From the NCBI RefSeq assembly GCF_007677875.1, contig NZ_VEDO01000008.1, positions 62,001-126,000 of the forward strand: 64,000 bases of DNA, in the 5' to 3' direction. Of this stretch, positions 23,769 through 32,637 are shown piece after piece. A model generated the notes under the pieces. That model ran no database searches. It had not been told where the DNA came from and was given only the letters and a program-made list of their open reading frames with translations. Source of the DNA: Variovorax boronicumulans (GTDB lineage Bacteria > Pseudomonadota > Gammaproteobacteria > Burkholderiales > Burkholderiaceae_C). Position 1 is the stretch's first letter; every line of letters begins with the position of its first letter. Both the position numbers and the translations under genes were made by a program.

Positions 23769-24599
23769 ATGCCTTCCCGTTTCCGCGGCGCCACGCGCCG
23801 CAGCCTCGTCCTCGCCGGCCTGGCCGGCGCCTTTCTCGCCAACGCGGCTGGTGCCGCCGCCACCGAACTCTCGGTCGGCTTCATGCCCGGCCCGTACCGC
23901 GACGCCTTCGCCAAAGGCATCGCGCCGCAGCTCGAGAAGCAGGGCTACACCATCAGGTACGTGGAGTTCAGCCAGGGCGTGCAGCCCAACGACGCGGTCG
24001 AGCGCGGCCAGATCCAGGCCAACATCTTCCAGCACAGCCTGTACCTGGAGGCCACGAACAAGCGCCAGGGCTTCGATCTCGTGCCCGTGGTGCATGTGCC
24101 CACGCCACCCATGGGCCTGTATTCGCAAAAGCACAAGACCTTGGCTGCGGTGCCCGATGGCGCCACGGTGACGCTGCCGGCCGACCCCGTGAACGCCGCG
24201 CGCGCGCTCAACATCCTGGCCGCCATCGGCTGGGTGCAGGTCAAGCCGGGCGTCGACCCGATCAGCGTGTCCGAGCGCGACATCGTGGCCAATCCCAAGA
24301 AGCTCAGGCTCGTGCCGCTGGACGCCGCGCAGGCGCCGCGCTCGCTGGCCGATGCCGACCTCGCCGCGGTGCAGGGCAACTTCGCCGTGGCCTCGGGCCT
24401 GAAGCTCACCGAGGCGCTCAAGCTCGAAGACATGACGCTGCCCTACGTCAACGTGGTGGCCGTCAAGCGCGCCAACGCCAACGCCAGGTTCGCGCAGGAC
24501 ATCGTGGCCGCCTACCGCTCGCCCGAGTTCCAGAAGGTGTTCCAGGCCAACCCGGCCTGGGCCGGCTACTGCCTGCCGGACTACTTCCGGAAAGACTGA
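23769..24599 (+). CDS. MetQ/NlpA-family binding protein, co-transcribed with a flavin monooxygenase
   Basis: The 276-residue protein has a signal peptide (RRSLVLAGLAGAFLANAAGAA) and the MetQ core: YRDAFAKGIAPQLEKQGYTIRYVEFSQGVQPNDAVERGQIQANIFQHSLYL, then a NPKKLRLVPLDAAQAPRSL segment. AAGGAG lies 9 bases ahead of the ATG at 23769. The stop is one base before the ATG of the monooxygenase at 24601. That pairing suggests the receptor captures the substrate that the monooxygenase attacks. It likely borrows the MetNI pump at 3966-5460. Confidence 0.87.
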   Translation: MPSRFRGATRRSLVLAGLAGAFLANAAGAAATELSVGFMPGPYRDAFAKGIAPQLEKQGYTIRYVEFSQGVQPNDAVERGQIQANIFQHSLYLEATNKRQGFDLVPVVHVPTPPMGLYSQKHKTLAAVPDGATVTLPADPVNAARALNILAAIGWVQVKPGVDPISVSERDIVANPKKLRLVPLDAAQAPRSLADADLAAVQGNFAVASGLKLTEALKLEDMTLPYVNVVAVKRANANARFAQDIVAAYRSPEFQKVFQANPAWAGYCLPDYFRKD

Positions 24600-24600
24600 C

Positions 24601-25944
24601 ATGGCCAGCCTTCCTCCGCGCCAGCTGCACCTGAACGTCAACATCCTGCACTCGGGCTTCGTGCCCTCGGCCTGGCGCGCGCCCGCCGCCGACCCGCGCG
24701 CCTTTATCGACGTGCAGCACTACATCCGCGTTGCGCAGACCGCCGAGCGCGGCAAGCTCGACGCCGTGTTCCTGGCCGACAACGCGGCCATCATCGACCA
24801 GATCCACTTCCGCCCGATCACGGCGCTGGAACCGACCGTGCTGCTGACCGCCGTGGCCGCAGCGACCACGCACATCGGCGTGATCGGCACGGCCTCCACC
24901 AGCTACAACGAGCCCTACAACATCGCCCGTCGCTTCGCCTCGCTGGACCACATCAGCGGTGGCCGCGCCGGCTGGAACGTGGTGACCACGGCCGATCTGG
25001 CTTCGGCCCGCAACTTCGGCCTGGAGGCCGTGCCCGACCATGGACAGCGCTATGCGCGCGCCTCGGAGTTCACCGACGTCGTCAAGGCGCTGTGGGACAG
25101 CTGGGAGATTGACGCCTTCATCGGCGACAAGGCCGCGGGCCGCTTCATCGACCCGGCCAAGGTGCACCCGATCGCGCACCGCGGTGCGTTCTTCAACGTG
25201 CAGGGCGCGCTCACGCTGCCGCGCTCGCCGCAGGGCCGGCCGGTGCTGGTGCAGGCCGGTGGCTCGGCCGACGGGCGCGAACTGGCGTCGCGCCATGCCG
25301 AGGCGGTGTTCTCGGCCTCGCAATCGCTGGAGGAATCGCTGGCCTACAGCCAGGCGCTCAACAGCCGGGCCGCGGCACTGGGCCGGGGGCCGCACGCGGT
25401 GAAGGTGCTGGCGGGGCTGACCACCTTCATCGGCGCAACGGAGGCGCAGGCCATCCGCCGGCGCGACGACTTCATCGACGCCATCCCCTGGGACTACAGC
25501 CTGACGCGCCTGGCCGGCACGCTGGGCACCACGCCCGACCGGCTGGCGCTGGACCGGCCGCTGCCCGAGCACCTGTCGCTGCCGGCCGGCGGCAATGGCA
25601 ACCACACGTTCTTCGCCGCGACCATCGCGCTGGCACGGCGCAAGAACCTCACGGTGCGCCAGCTGGTCCGCGAACTCGGCGGCGGCGGCGGCCACCGCAT
25701 CATCGTCGGCACGCCCGAGCAGATCGCCGACGACATCGCGCACTGGTTCGCGGTCGGCGCGGCCGATGGCTTCAACCTGATGCCCGACGCGCTGCCCGAC
25801 GGCCTGTCGGACTTCGTCGACGGCGTGGTGCCGCTGCTGCAGCGGCGCGGCATCTTCCGCACGGAATACAGCGGGCACACCCTGCGCGAGCACCTGGGGC
25901 TGCCCTTCCCGGCCGGCCGCGCGGCCACCCGCAAGGCCGCCTGA
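24601..25944 (+). CDS. LLM-class flavin-dependent monooxygenase, NtaA/SnaA/DszA family
   Basis: The 447-residue protein is a bacterial luciferase-like TIM barrel: HLNVNILHSGFVPSAW (DszA/NtaA-type N terminus), then TASTSYNEPYNIARRFASLDHISGGRAGWNVVTT (the hallmark segment), the VLVQAGGSADGRELASRHAEAVF strand and a C-terminal GGGGHRIIVGTPEQIADDI region. The family uses reduced FMN to cleave C-S or C-N bonds (DBT sulfone, nitrilotriacetate and others). It follows a MetQ receptor with a 1-base gap. Electrons would come from the MsuE-type reductase. Confidence 0.9.
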   Translation: MASLPPRQLHLNVNILHSGFVPSAWRAPAADPRAFIDVQHYIRVAQTAERGKLDAVFLADNAAIIDQIHFRPITALEPTVLLTAVAAATTHIGVIGTASTSYNEPYNIARRFASLDHISGGRAGWNVVTTADLASARNFGLEAVPDHGQRYARASEFTDVVKALWDSWEIDAFIGDKAAGRFIDPAKVHPIAHRGAFFNVQGALTLPRSPQGRPVLVQAGGSADGRELASRHAEAVFSASQSLEESLAYSQALNSRAAALGRGPHAVKVLAGLTTFIGATEAQAIRRRDDFIDAIPWDYSLTRLAGTLGTTPDRLALDRPLPEHLSLPAGGNGNHTFFAATIALARRKNLTVRQLVRELGGGGGHRIIVGTPEQIADDIAHWFAVGAADGFNLMPDALPDGLSDFVDGVVPLLQRRGIFRTEYSGHTLREHLGLPFPAGRAATRKAA

Positions 25945-26064
25945 GCGACTTGGCGGCGCACAGGCGCGCTGTTGTAGGCCATTGCCGCATCGCGGCGACG
26001 GCCGCATGCCAGAAGCCGCGGCCACGGCCCGGGCCCGCCGCGCAGGTTCTAAGATCGCGGCTCC

Positions 26065-28178
26065 ATGACCTTGCACGGCCCCTCCGCATTCCAGTCCGGC
26101 GGCGGCGACATGGGCGCCAAGGTGCGCGCCTTCGATTGGAGCCGCACGCCGCTCGGGCCGATCGCCGGCTGGTCGGTCGCCTTGCGCGTCACGGTCGACC
26201 AGCTGCTCGCGTCCAAGTTTCCGGCCTGCCTGTTCTGCGGGCCGGACCTCATCGCCATCTACAACGACGGCTACCAGACCATCCTGGACACCAAGCCACA
26301 GGCCCTGGGCGAGCCCATGCGCGAAACCTGGAAGGAGGTGTGGCCGCAGCTGCAACCCATTGCCGAGCGTGCGCTGGCCGGCGAATCCACCTTCATCGAG
26401 GACTACCCGATCCGCATCGACCGCCATGGCCGCATGGAGGAGGCCTGGTTCACCTTCAACTACGGGCCGGTGTTCGACGAGCACGGCGCCGTGATCGCCA
26501 TGCTGGACACGGTGGTCGAGACCACCGCCAAGGTGCTGGCCGAGCGCCGCTCGCACGAGGAGCGCACACGGCAGCAGCGCCTGCTGCAGCAGATGCCGGC
26601 TTCGTCGCCGTGCTGTCCGGACCGGAGCATTGCTTCGACTACGTCAACGACGCGTACCAGCAGCTCGCCGGGTCGCGCGTGCTGCTGGGGCGCCCGGTGC
26701 GGGCGGTCTTCCCCGAGCTGGCCGGTCAGGGCATCTTCGAGATGCTGGACAGGGTCTACGCCACGGGCGAGCCGATCCGTGCGAGCGCACTGCCGGTGCG
26801 GCTCGCGCACACGCCCGGCAAACGCTTCGTCGACCTGCTGTACCAACCGATCCGCGATGCCGCGGGCCGGGTGCACGGCATCTTCGCGGGCGGCTACGAC
26901 GTGACTGAGCGCGTCGACGCGGAGACCGAGCTGCGCCAGCTCAACGCCACGCTGGAGGAGCGCGTGGCCGAGCGCACGCTCGCGCGCGAGCGCGCCTGGC
27001 AGACCCTGGCGGAAACGCAGGATGCCCTGCGCCAGGCGCAGAAGATGGAGGCCGTGGGCCAGCTGACCGGCGGCATCGCGCACGACTTCAACAACCTGCT
27101 GGCCGCCATCAGCGGCGCGCATCAGCTCATGCGCCTGCGTCTGGACCAGGGCCAGACGCAGGGCCTGCACGCCTACCTGGACATGGGCGAGCGCTCGGTG
27201 CGGCGCGCCGCCTCGCTCACGCAGCGCCTGCTGGCGTTCTCGCGGCGTCAGACGCTGGACCCGCGGCCCACGGACGTGAACCGGCTCGTGCTGGGCATGG
27301 AGGAGATGGTCGCGCGCACCGTCGGGCCCGCCGTGCAACTGACGGTGGCGCCCGCAGCCGCGCCCTGGCCCACGCGCGTGGATGCATCGCAGCTGGAGAA
27401 CGCGCTGCTGAACCTGTGCATCAACGCGCGCGACGCCATGCCCGAGGGCGGCCGCCTGGAACTGTCCACCGCCAACCGCACGTTGGGCGAACACGGAGCC
27501 GCCGCCCAGGAGCTGCCGGCCGGAGATTACGTCTGCCTGCGGGTGACCGACACGGGCACCGGCATGTCGCAGGACATCGTGCAGCGCGTGTTCGACCCCT
27601 TCTTCACGACCAAGCCGCTGGGCCAGGGCACGGGCCTGGGCCTGTCCATGGTCTATGGCTTCGTGCGCCAGTCCGGCGGCCAGATCCAGGTGGACTCCGA
27701 ACCCGGCCGCGGCACCACCATGACGCTGCTGCTGCCACGCCACGGGGGCGACGCGGAGCACGACGAGGCCGGCCAGGCCAGCGATGCGCCGGACCGCGGC
27801 AGCGGCGCGACGCTGCTCCTGATCGAGGACGAGGACGTCGTGCGCACGCTACTGGTCGAGGTGCTGGAGGACGCCGGCTACACCGTGCTGAGCGCCGCCG
27901 ACGGCCCGGCCGGCCTGCTGCGGCTGCAGGCCGCCGGACCGATGGACCTGCTGGTGACCGACGTGGGCCTGCGCGGCGGCATGAACGGCCGCCAGGTGGC
28001 CGACGCGGGCCGGCTGCTGCGGCCGGACCTGCAGGTGCTGTTCATCACCGGCTACGCCGAAGCCGCCACGGTGGGCAACGGGTTCATGGAAGCCGGCATG
28101 GAGCTCATGACCAAGCCCTTCGACCTGGCCACGCTGGTGACGCGCGTGCGCGAGATGCTGGACCGACGCCGCACCTGA
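26065..28178 (+). pseudogene. Hybrid sensor histidine kinase, N-terminal frame disrupted by a 1-base shift
   Basis: The start at 26065 gives an N-terminal PAS-like domain (VRAFDWSRTPLGPIAGWS), but at about 26598 the frame slips: after RQQRLLQQMP the sequence continues in the next frame with GFVAVLSGPEHCFDYVNDAYQQL (second PAS), a DHp H-box [13 protein letters not shown] (His codon at 27081), the HATPase core LCINARDAMPEGGRLELS and GQGTGLGLSMVYGF, and a receiver domain with phosphoacceptor Asp at 27960. A single G missing from a GGG run (agatgccGGc) would restore one 704-residue protein. It may be a real inactivation or a homopolymer error. Confidence 0.8.
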
Positions 28179-28234
28179 TTCCGGTGCGTGGCCCGCGGGC
28201 TTCTGTCAGTGCGGCCGGCGCCGGCGGCGGTTTC

Positions 28235-28302
28235 ATTCGCGAATCGCGAATTTTCTGCTCGCGCTGTGGCCCATTGTTTGCAAAACGTTGCGTCACTAAG
28301 AT
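28235..28302 (+). promoter_or_regulatory. Putative promoter and palindromes before the FAD oxidoreductase
   Basis: A perfect 10-bp palindrome ATTCGCGAAT (28235-28244) followed by CGCGAAT (28245-28251), then TTTGCAAA (28277-28284), lie upstream of TAAGAT (28297-28302), with TTGTTT 17 bases before it. The gene starts at 28332. Multiple half-sites suggest a LysR-type or other dimeric regulator; the LysR gene at 30711 is nearby. Confidence 0.4.
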
Positions 28303-28331
28303 GCGCCCCACTTTCCATGGAGCGCCCTGCG

Positions 28332-29702
28332 ATGCAGCCAAACACCTTCGAACCGATCACCGAACCGAGCCGCCAGACCCCCGTCCACGGGGCCTACGAT
28401 GTGGTGGTGTTGGGCGGCGGGCCCGCCGGCATCGCCGCCGCCGCGGCCAGCGCGCGTCAGGGCCGCAGCACCCTGCTCGTGGAGGGCTACGGCTTCCTCG
28501 GCGGCATGGGCACGGCGGCCGGCGTGACCAACTTTTGCGGCCTGCACGCCAACGTGCACGGCGCCGTGCGCCAGGTCGTGCACGGCATCGCTGACGACCT
28601 GCTGCAGCGCATGGACGCGCTGGGCGGCCTGCGCGAGCCGCACCTGCTGTTCGGCGGCAAGATCGCCGCCCAGGCCTACGACAACGCGGCCTTCAAGCTC
28701 GCCGCCGACGACGTGGTCGTGGGCAGCGGCGCGCAGGTGCTGTTCCATGCCCAGGCCGTGGGCGTGCAGATGGCGGGGCCGGGCCGCGTGTCGGCCCTGC
28801 TGCTGGAGACCAAGTCGGGCCGACGCGCCGTGCTGGGCCGCGTGTTCATCGACTGCTCGGGCGACGGTGACCTCGCCACCTGGGCCGGCGCGCCATTCGA
28901 GAAGGGCCGCGACGCGCAAGGCCAGGGCGAGGACATGATGTACCCGTCCACCATGTTCCGTGTGAACGGCGTGGACCCGCAGCGTGCGGGCGACATCTGG
29001 AACCGTTTCGACGGCCTCATGGAACAGGCCGAACGCGACGGCTACACCTTCGCCCGCAAGACGCCCATCATTCGGCCGCAGAAGAACCCGGCCGAGTGGC
29101 GCGCCAACGTGACCCAGCTGGCCAATGCCGCGGGCGGCCCGGTCGACGGCACCAATGCGCTGGAACTCAGCGCCGCCGAGATCGAGGGCCGGCGCCAGAT
29201 CCTGAACTTCTTCCGTTTCCTGCGCGCCTATGCACCGGGCTTCGAGAACGCCTACCTGCTGGAGATCGCGCCGCAGGTCGGCGTGCGCGAGACGCGGCGT
29301 GTGCTGGGCGACTACCAGCTCACCGCGCGCGACGTGCTGGACTGCGCGAGCTTTACGGACACCATCGGCGTCAACGGCTGGATGATCGAGGAACATGTGG
29401 CGGGCAACATCGCCTTCCAGTGGCAGGACATCCCGCGCGCACGCGGCTACAACCATCTGCCTTACCGCATGCTGCTGCCGCGCACGTTGGACAATGTGCT
29501 GGTCGCCGGCCGCTGCGCCTCGATGACGCACCTGGGCCAGTCGGCCGCGCGCGTGTCGGGCGCCTGCTTCGTGATGGGCCAGGCGGCCGGCACCGCGGCC
29601 GCGCAGGCGCTGCAGCAGGGGCAGGACCTGCGCGCCATCGACGTGCCGGCGCTGCAGGCCCAATTGGCGCAGGACGGCGCCTGGCTCGGCCGCGACGATT
29701 GA
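28332..29702 (+). CDS. FAD-dependent oxidoreductase (FAD_oxidored family)
   Basis: The 456-residue flavoprotein opens with an FAD-binding loop [17 protein letters not shown], has YGFLGGMGTAAGVTNFCGLH, and a late FAD contact NVLVAGRCASMTHLGQSAARVSGACFVMGQAAG. These are features of the FAD-dependent oxidoreductases found in tripartite-tricarboxylate-linked operons. I chose the ATG at 28332 because GGAG at 28319-28322 is at the right distance. It probably oxidises a small hydroxy acid or related compound in the cytoplasm. Substrate unknown. Confidence 0.78.
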   Translation: MQPNTFEPITEPSRQTPVHGAYDVVVLGGGPAGIAAAAASARQGRSTLLVEGYGFLGGMGTAAGVTNFCGLHANVHGAVRQVVHGIADDLLQRMDALGGLREPHLLFGGKIAAQAYDNAAFKLAADDVVVGSGAQVLFHAQAVGVQMAGPGRVSALLLETKSGRRAVLGRVFIDCSGDGDLATWAGAPFEKGRDAQGQGEDMMYPSTMFRVNGVDPQRAGDIWNRFDGLMEQAERDGYTFARKTPIIRPQKNPAEWRANVTQLANAAGGPVDGTNALELSAAEIEGRRQILNFFRFLRAYAPGFENAYLLEIAPQVGVRETRRVLGDYQLTARDVLDCASFTDTIGVNGWMIEEHVAGNIAFQWQDIPRARGYNHLPYRMLLPRTLDNVLVAGRCASMTHLGQSAARVSGACFVMGQAAGTAAAQALQQGQDLRAIDVPALQAQLAQDGAWLGRDD

Positions 29703-29724
29703 CCAACGCTTCAGGAGAGAGACT

Positions 29725-30702
29725 TTGACCAAAGAGACAAGACGCACGGCCCTGGCCTGCCTGGCCGCCTGCGCACTGGGCGCCACGCTGGGTCCGGCCC
29801 AGGCCGCAGACCCCGCCTGGCCGACGCGGCCCGTGCGGCTGCTGGTGGGTTTTCCGGGCGGCTCCACGCCCGACATGGCGGCGCGCGCGCTGGCCGACCC
29901 GCTGAGCCGGGTGCTGGGCCAGCCCGTCATCGTCGAGAACAAGGCCGGCGCCTCCGGCAACATCGCGGCCGACCAGGTCGCCAAGGCCACGGACGACCAC
30001 ACGCTGGGCGTCGTCATCAACGGCAACCTGACCTCGGCCAAGCTGCTCAACCCCAAGCTCAGCTACGACCCGCAGAAGGACTTCGCCGAGATCTCGCTGC
30101 TGGCCACCGCGCCACTGGTGCTGGTGGCCGCGCCGCAGCTGCCCGATGGCGCGGCCTTCTTCGCCGCCATGCGCCAGGCCGGCGCCAAGGCCAACTACGG
30201 CTCCGTCGGTGCCGGTTCGGTCGCCCACCTGGGCATGGAGTTGCTCAAGAGCAAGTCGGGCATCGCGCCCGTGCACGTGCCCTACTCCGGCAACCCCGCG
30301 GTCGTCACGGCCATCATCGGCGAGCAGGTGCAGATGGCGCTGGTGCCGCCGGGCGTGGCCATGCCGCAGGTGCAGGCCGGCAAGCTCAAGGCCATCGGGG
30401 TCACGAGCGGGCGCAGCGCGCTGGTGCCCTCCGTCGCGCCGCTGGCCGATGCCGGTGTGAAGGACTTCAACCTCGAGGTCTGGACCGCGCTGGTCGGCCC
30501 GGCCTCGCTGTCCAAGGCCGCGCAGGCGCGGCTGGCGACCGAGGTGCCGCGCATCCTGCGCGAGCCCGAGACCCGCACGCGGCTGCTGAACCAGGGCTGG
30601 CAGGCCGTGGGCACCTCCGCCGAAGGCCTGCACCAGCGCGTGAAGGAAGAAGCCGCGCTGCTGGGCGCGATCATCCGGGCGCAGAACATCTCGGTCGACT
30701 GA
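29725..30702 (+). CDS. Bug/TctC-family tripartite tricarboxylate receptor (1)
   Basis: The 325-residue receptor has a signal peptide ending AQAADPAWP and the family motifs VRLLVGFPGGSTPDMAARALADPLSRVLGQPVIVENKAGASGNIAADQV and VPYSGNPAVVTAIIGEQVQMAL. Bug proteins bind carboxylates or other small anions in the periplasm; they are very numerous in Burkholderiales and usually not next to the TctAB membrane genes, as here. The TTG start at 29725 has AGGAGAGA five to six bases upstream. It likely delivers the substrate of the FAD oxidoreductase. Confidence 0.9.
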   Translation: MTKETRRTALACLAACALGATLGPAQAADPAWPTRPVRLLVGFPGGSTPDMAARALADPLSRVLGQPVIVENKAGASGNIAADQVAKATDDHTLGVVINGNLTSAKLLNPKLSYDPQKDFAEISLLATAPLVLVAAPQLPDGAAFFAAMRQAGAKANYGSVGAGSVAHLGMELLKSKSGIAPVHVPYSGNPAVVTAIIGEQVQMALVPPGVAMPQVQAGKLKAIGVTSGRSALVPSVAPLADAGVKDFNLEVWTALVGPASLSKAAQARLATEVPRILREPETRTRLLNQGWQAVGTSAEGLHQRVKEEAALLGAIIRAQNISVD

Positions 30703-30710
30703 TCCCCGGC

Positions 30711-31595
30711 TTGGACACGCTCTCGAACCTGCGGACCTTCCTCGTGGTCGCGCGCACCGAGAGCTTCTCGGCCGCGGCGCGCGAGCTGGGCATCGCGCCC
30801 TCGGTGGTCACCAAGCGCATCGGCCAGCTCGAAGCGCAGGTCCAGGGCGCGCTGTTCGAACGCACGACACGGCGCGTGCGCCTCACGCCGGTGGGCCGCG
30901 GTTACCTGCCCGCCGTGCAGCGCGTGGTGACCGACGCGCAGGAGCTGTTCGCCCACCCGGTCGGCGACCAGCTGCAGGGCCAGCTGCGCATCAAGGCGCC
31001 GACCTCGGTCACCGTCTGCCTGGTCGGCCCGCTGCTCGAGCGCTTCCAGCGTCTGTACCCGCTGCTGCACCTGGAGGTCGTCGCGCTGGACCGCGCCGTG
31101 AACCCGGCGGAAGAGGGCTTCGACCTGGCGCTGACCCTGATGCCCGACGCCTATGCCGGCGTGGTGGAAGAGCCGCTGTGCCCGATGCCGCGCACGGCCT
31201 GCGCATCGCCGCGCTACCTGCAGGAACGCGGCACGCCGCGCCACCCGGGCGAGCTCAAGGACCATGCCATCCTGAACTTCCTGCCGACCGGCAACACCTG
31301 GAGCTTCGGCAGCGCGGCGGGCCGCATCAGCGTGAAGGTGCAGCCGCGCCTGAACACCAACGAGGCGCAGCTGCTGCGGTCGGCCGCGCTGGCCGGCAAT
31401 GGCATCGCCATCCTGGGCGACTACCTGGCCCGGCCGGCCCTCGACAGCGGCGCGCTGCTGCCGCTGCTCGCGGACTTCCCGCTGGACGCGTTCTGGCTCA
31501 AGGCGCTGCTGCCCGAGAACCGCGCCAACGTGCCCAAGGTGCAGGCGCTGGTGCGGCATCTGCAGGCGGAACTGGCGCAGAAGCGCAGCCCCTGA
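30711..31595 (+). CDS. LysR-family regulator of the FAD-oxidoreductase cluster
   Basis: The 294-residue protein starts at a TTG (MDTLSNLRTFLVVARTESFSAAARELGIAPSVVTKRIGQLE), a canonical LysR helix-turn-helix, followed by the effector domain with DRAVNPAEEGFDLALTL. It lies 8 bases past the Bug receptor gene on the same strand, so it is probably transcribed with it and controls it. It may bind the palindromes at 28235-28284. Confidence 0.85.
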   Translation: MDTLSNLRTFLVVARTESFSAAARELGIAPSVVTKRIGQLEAQVQGALFERTTRRVRLTPVGRGYLPAVQRVVTDAQELFAHPVGDQLQGQLRIKAPTSVTVCLVGPLLERFQRLYPLLHLEVVALDRAVNPAEEGFDLALTLMPDAYAGVVEEPLCPMPRTACASPRYLQERGTPRHPGELKDHAILNFLPTGNTWSFGSAAGRISVKVQPRLNTNEAQLLRSAALAGNGIAILGDYLARPALDSGALLPLLADFPLDAFWLKALLPENRANVPKVQALVRHLQAELAQKRSP

Positions 31596-31677
31596 GCCCC
31601 CGCAGGCACGGCCCGGCCACCGCATCGGTGACGCTAGCGGACGGTGACGCTCCGCCAGCCCGTCGCGCTTCCACCCG

Positions 31678-32463
31678 TCAGAGGCGCATGTCAGCCTGGC
31701 CTGGCGTGGGCGCAACGGCGCCGGCGTACCGCGCCGCGTTCCCACCGAACCCGGCCGTGGCGCGGCGGGCCATCTCCAGCAGTTGGGCCACGGCAGCCTG
31801 CATGGCGGCGGGCTCGCCGAGGCGGGACAACGGTCCGGACACCGTGAGCGCGCCCTTGAGCTCGGCGAGCGCGCCGAACACGGGCACCGACGCGGAGGCC
31901 GTCTCGGCATCACGCTCCCCATAGGAAGTGGCCCACAGGCGTGCGCGCACTTGCTCGCCCGCGGCGTCGTCGTCGGTGAACGCGCACAGCACCTTGCCCG
32001 AGGCGCCCTTGGCGACGTCGAAGTCTTCCCCCACGCGGATCGACACGCGCACCGCGCGCGCGGGTTCGACCCGGCTGACGACCAGGCGCCGGCTTCCCAC
32101 CCGCACGTAGAACGACGCCGTCTCGCCGAGGCTGGCGCTGAGCTCGCCCAGCAGGGGCTCGATGACGGAGTCCACGCGGAAGGACCGTTGGTAGATCGCG
32201 GCCAGGCGCATGGGCTGCGGGCCGATGGCGTACTGCCCGTCGTCGAGCTTGCGCATGAAGCCCCCGTGCTGCAGCGCTGCCAGGAGCCGGAGCACCGTGC
32301 TCTTGTACAGCCCCGTGCGGCGCGACAGCTCAGTCAGGGTCAGACGGTCGTCGGTGGGCTGGAAGGCGCCCAGCAGAGCGAACGCACGGTCCAGAACGGC
32401 CACGCCGCTCGACGGTTCGGAGGGGGCGGCGTCGGCCGAGGGGCTGCGGAGGTCGGTCCTCAT
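31678..32463 (-). CDS. IclR-family transcriptional regulator
   Basis: The 261-residue protein has an N-terminal winged helix (ALLGAFQPTDDRLTLTELSRRTGLYKSTVLRLLAALQHGGFM) and an IclR effector domain with FYVRVGSRRLVVSRVEPARAVRVSIRVGEDFDVAKGASGKVLCAF. It is divergent from a five-gene catabolic operon; regulators of this class commonly respond to the operon's substrate or intermediate. The shared promoter contains three 7-bp half-sites at 32572-32598, likely its operator. The ATG at 32463 was chosen over the longer 32541 frame because it begins the conserved domain without an odd tail. Confidence 0.87.
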   Translation of the reverse strand: MRTDLRSPSADAAPSEPSSGVAVLDRAFALLGAFQPTDDRLTLTELSRRTGLYKSTVLRLLAALQHGGFMRKLDDGQYAIGPQPMRLAAIYQRSFRVDSVIEPLLGELSASLGETASFYVRVGSRRLVVSRVEPARAVRVSIRVGEDFDVAKGASGKVLCAFTDDDAAGEQVRARLWATSYGERDAETASASVPVFGALAELKGALTVSGPLSRLGEPAAMQAAVAQLLEMARRATAGFGGNAARYAGAVAPTPGQADMRL

Positions 32464-32571
32464 GGGTTTCAGTGCCAGTTCTGCCTCGTAGAACACGCGA
32501 GTATGGAGCACCCGGTCGCAGGGGTTTCCCCTATGCCCCACGCAAACAACACCCTTTTATAGTTCTTTTAC

Positions 32572-32598
32572 ACAGAACCCTGTTCTGTCTAACAGAAC
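32572..32598. promoter_or_regulatory. Triple half-site operator for the IclR regulator
   Basis: Three 7-bp half-sites occur with exact 3-bp spacers: ACAGAAC (32572-32578), GTTCTGT (32582-32588) and ACAGAAC (32592-32598). Successive copies are mutual inverted repeats, so the array is palindrome plus an extra direct copy. PcaU and PobR, both IclR-family regulators, bind analogous three-repeat operators. A weak half-site (GTTCT, 32562-32566) lies further left. Confidence 0.65.
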
Positions 32599-32637
32599 TC
32601 ACACACACGAACTCATGGATCAGACGACGTCGTTCAA

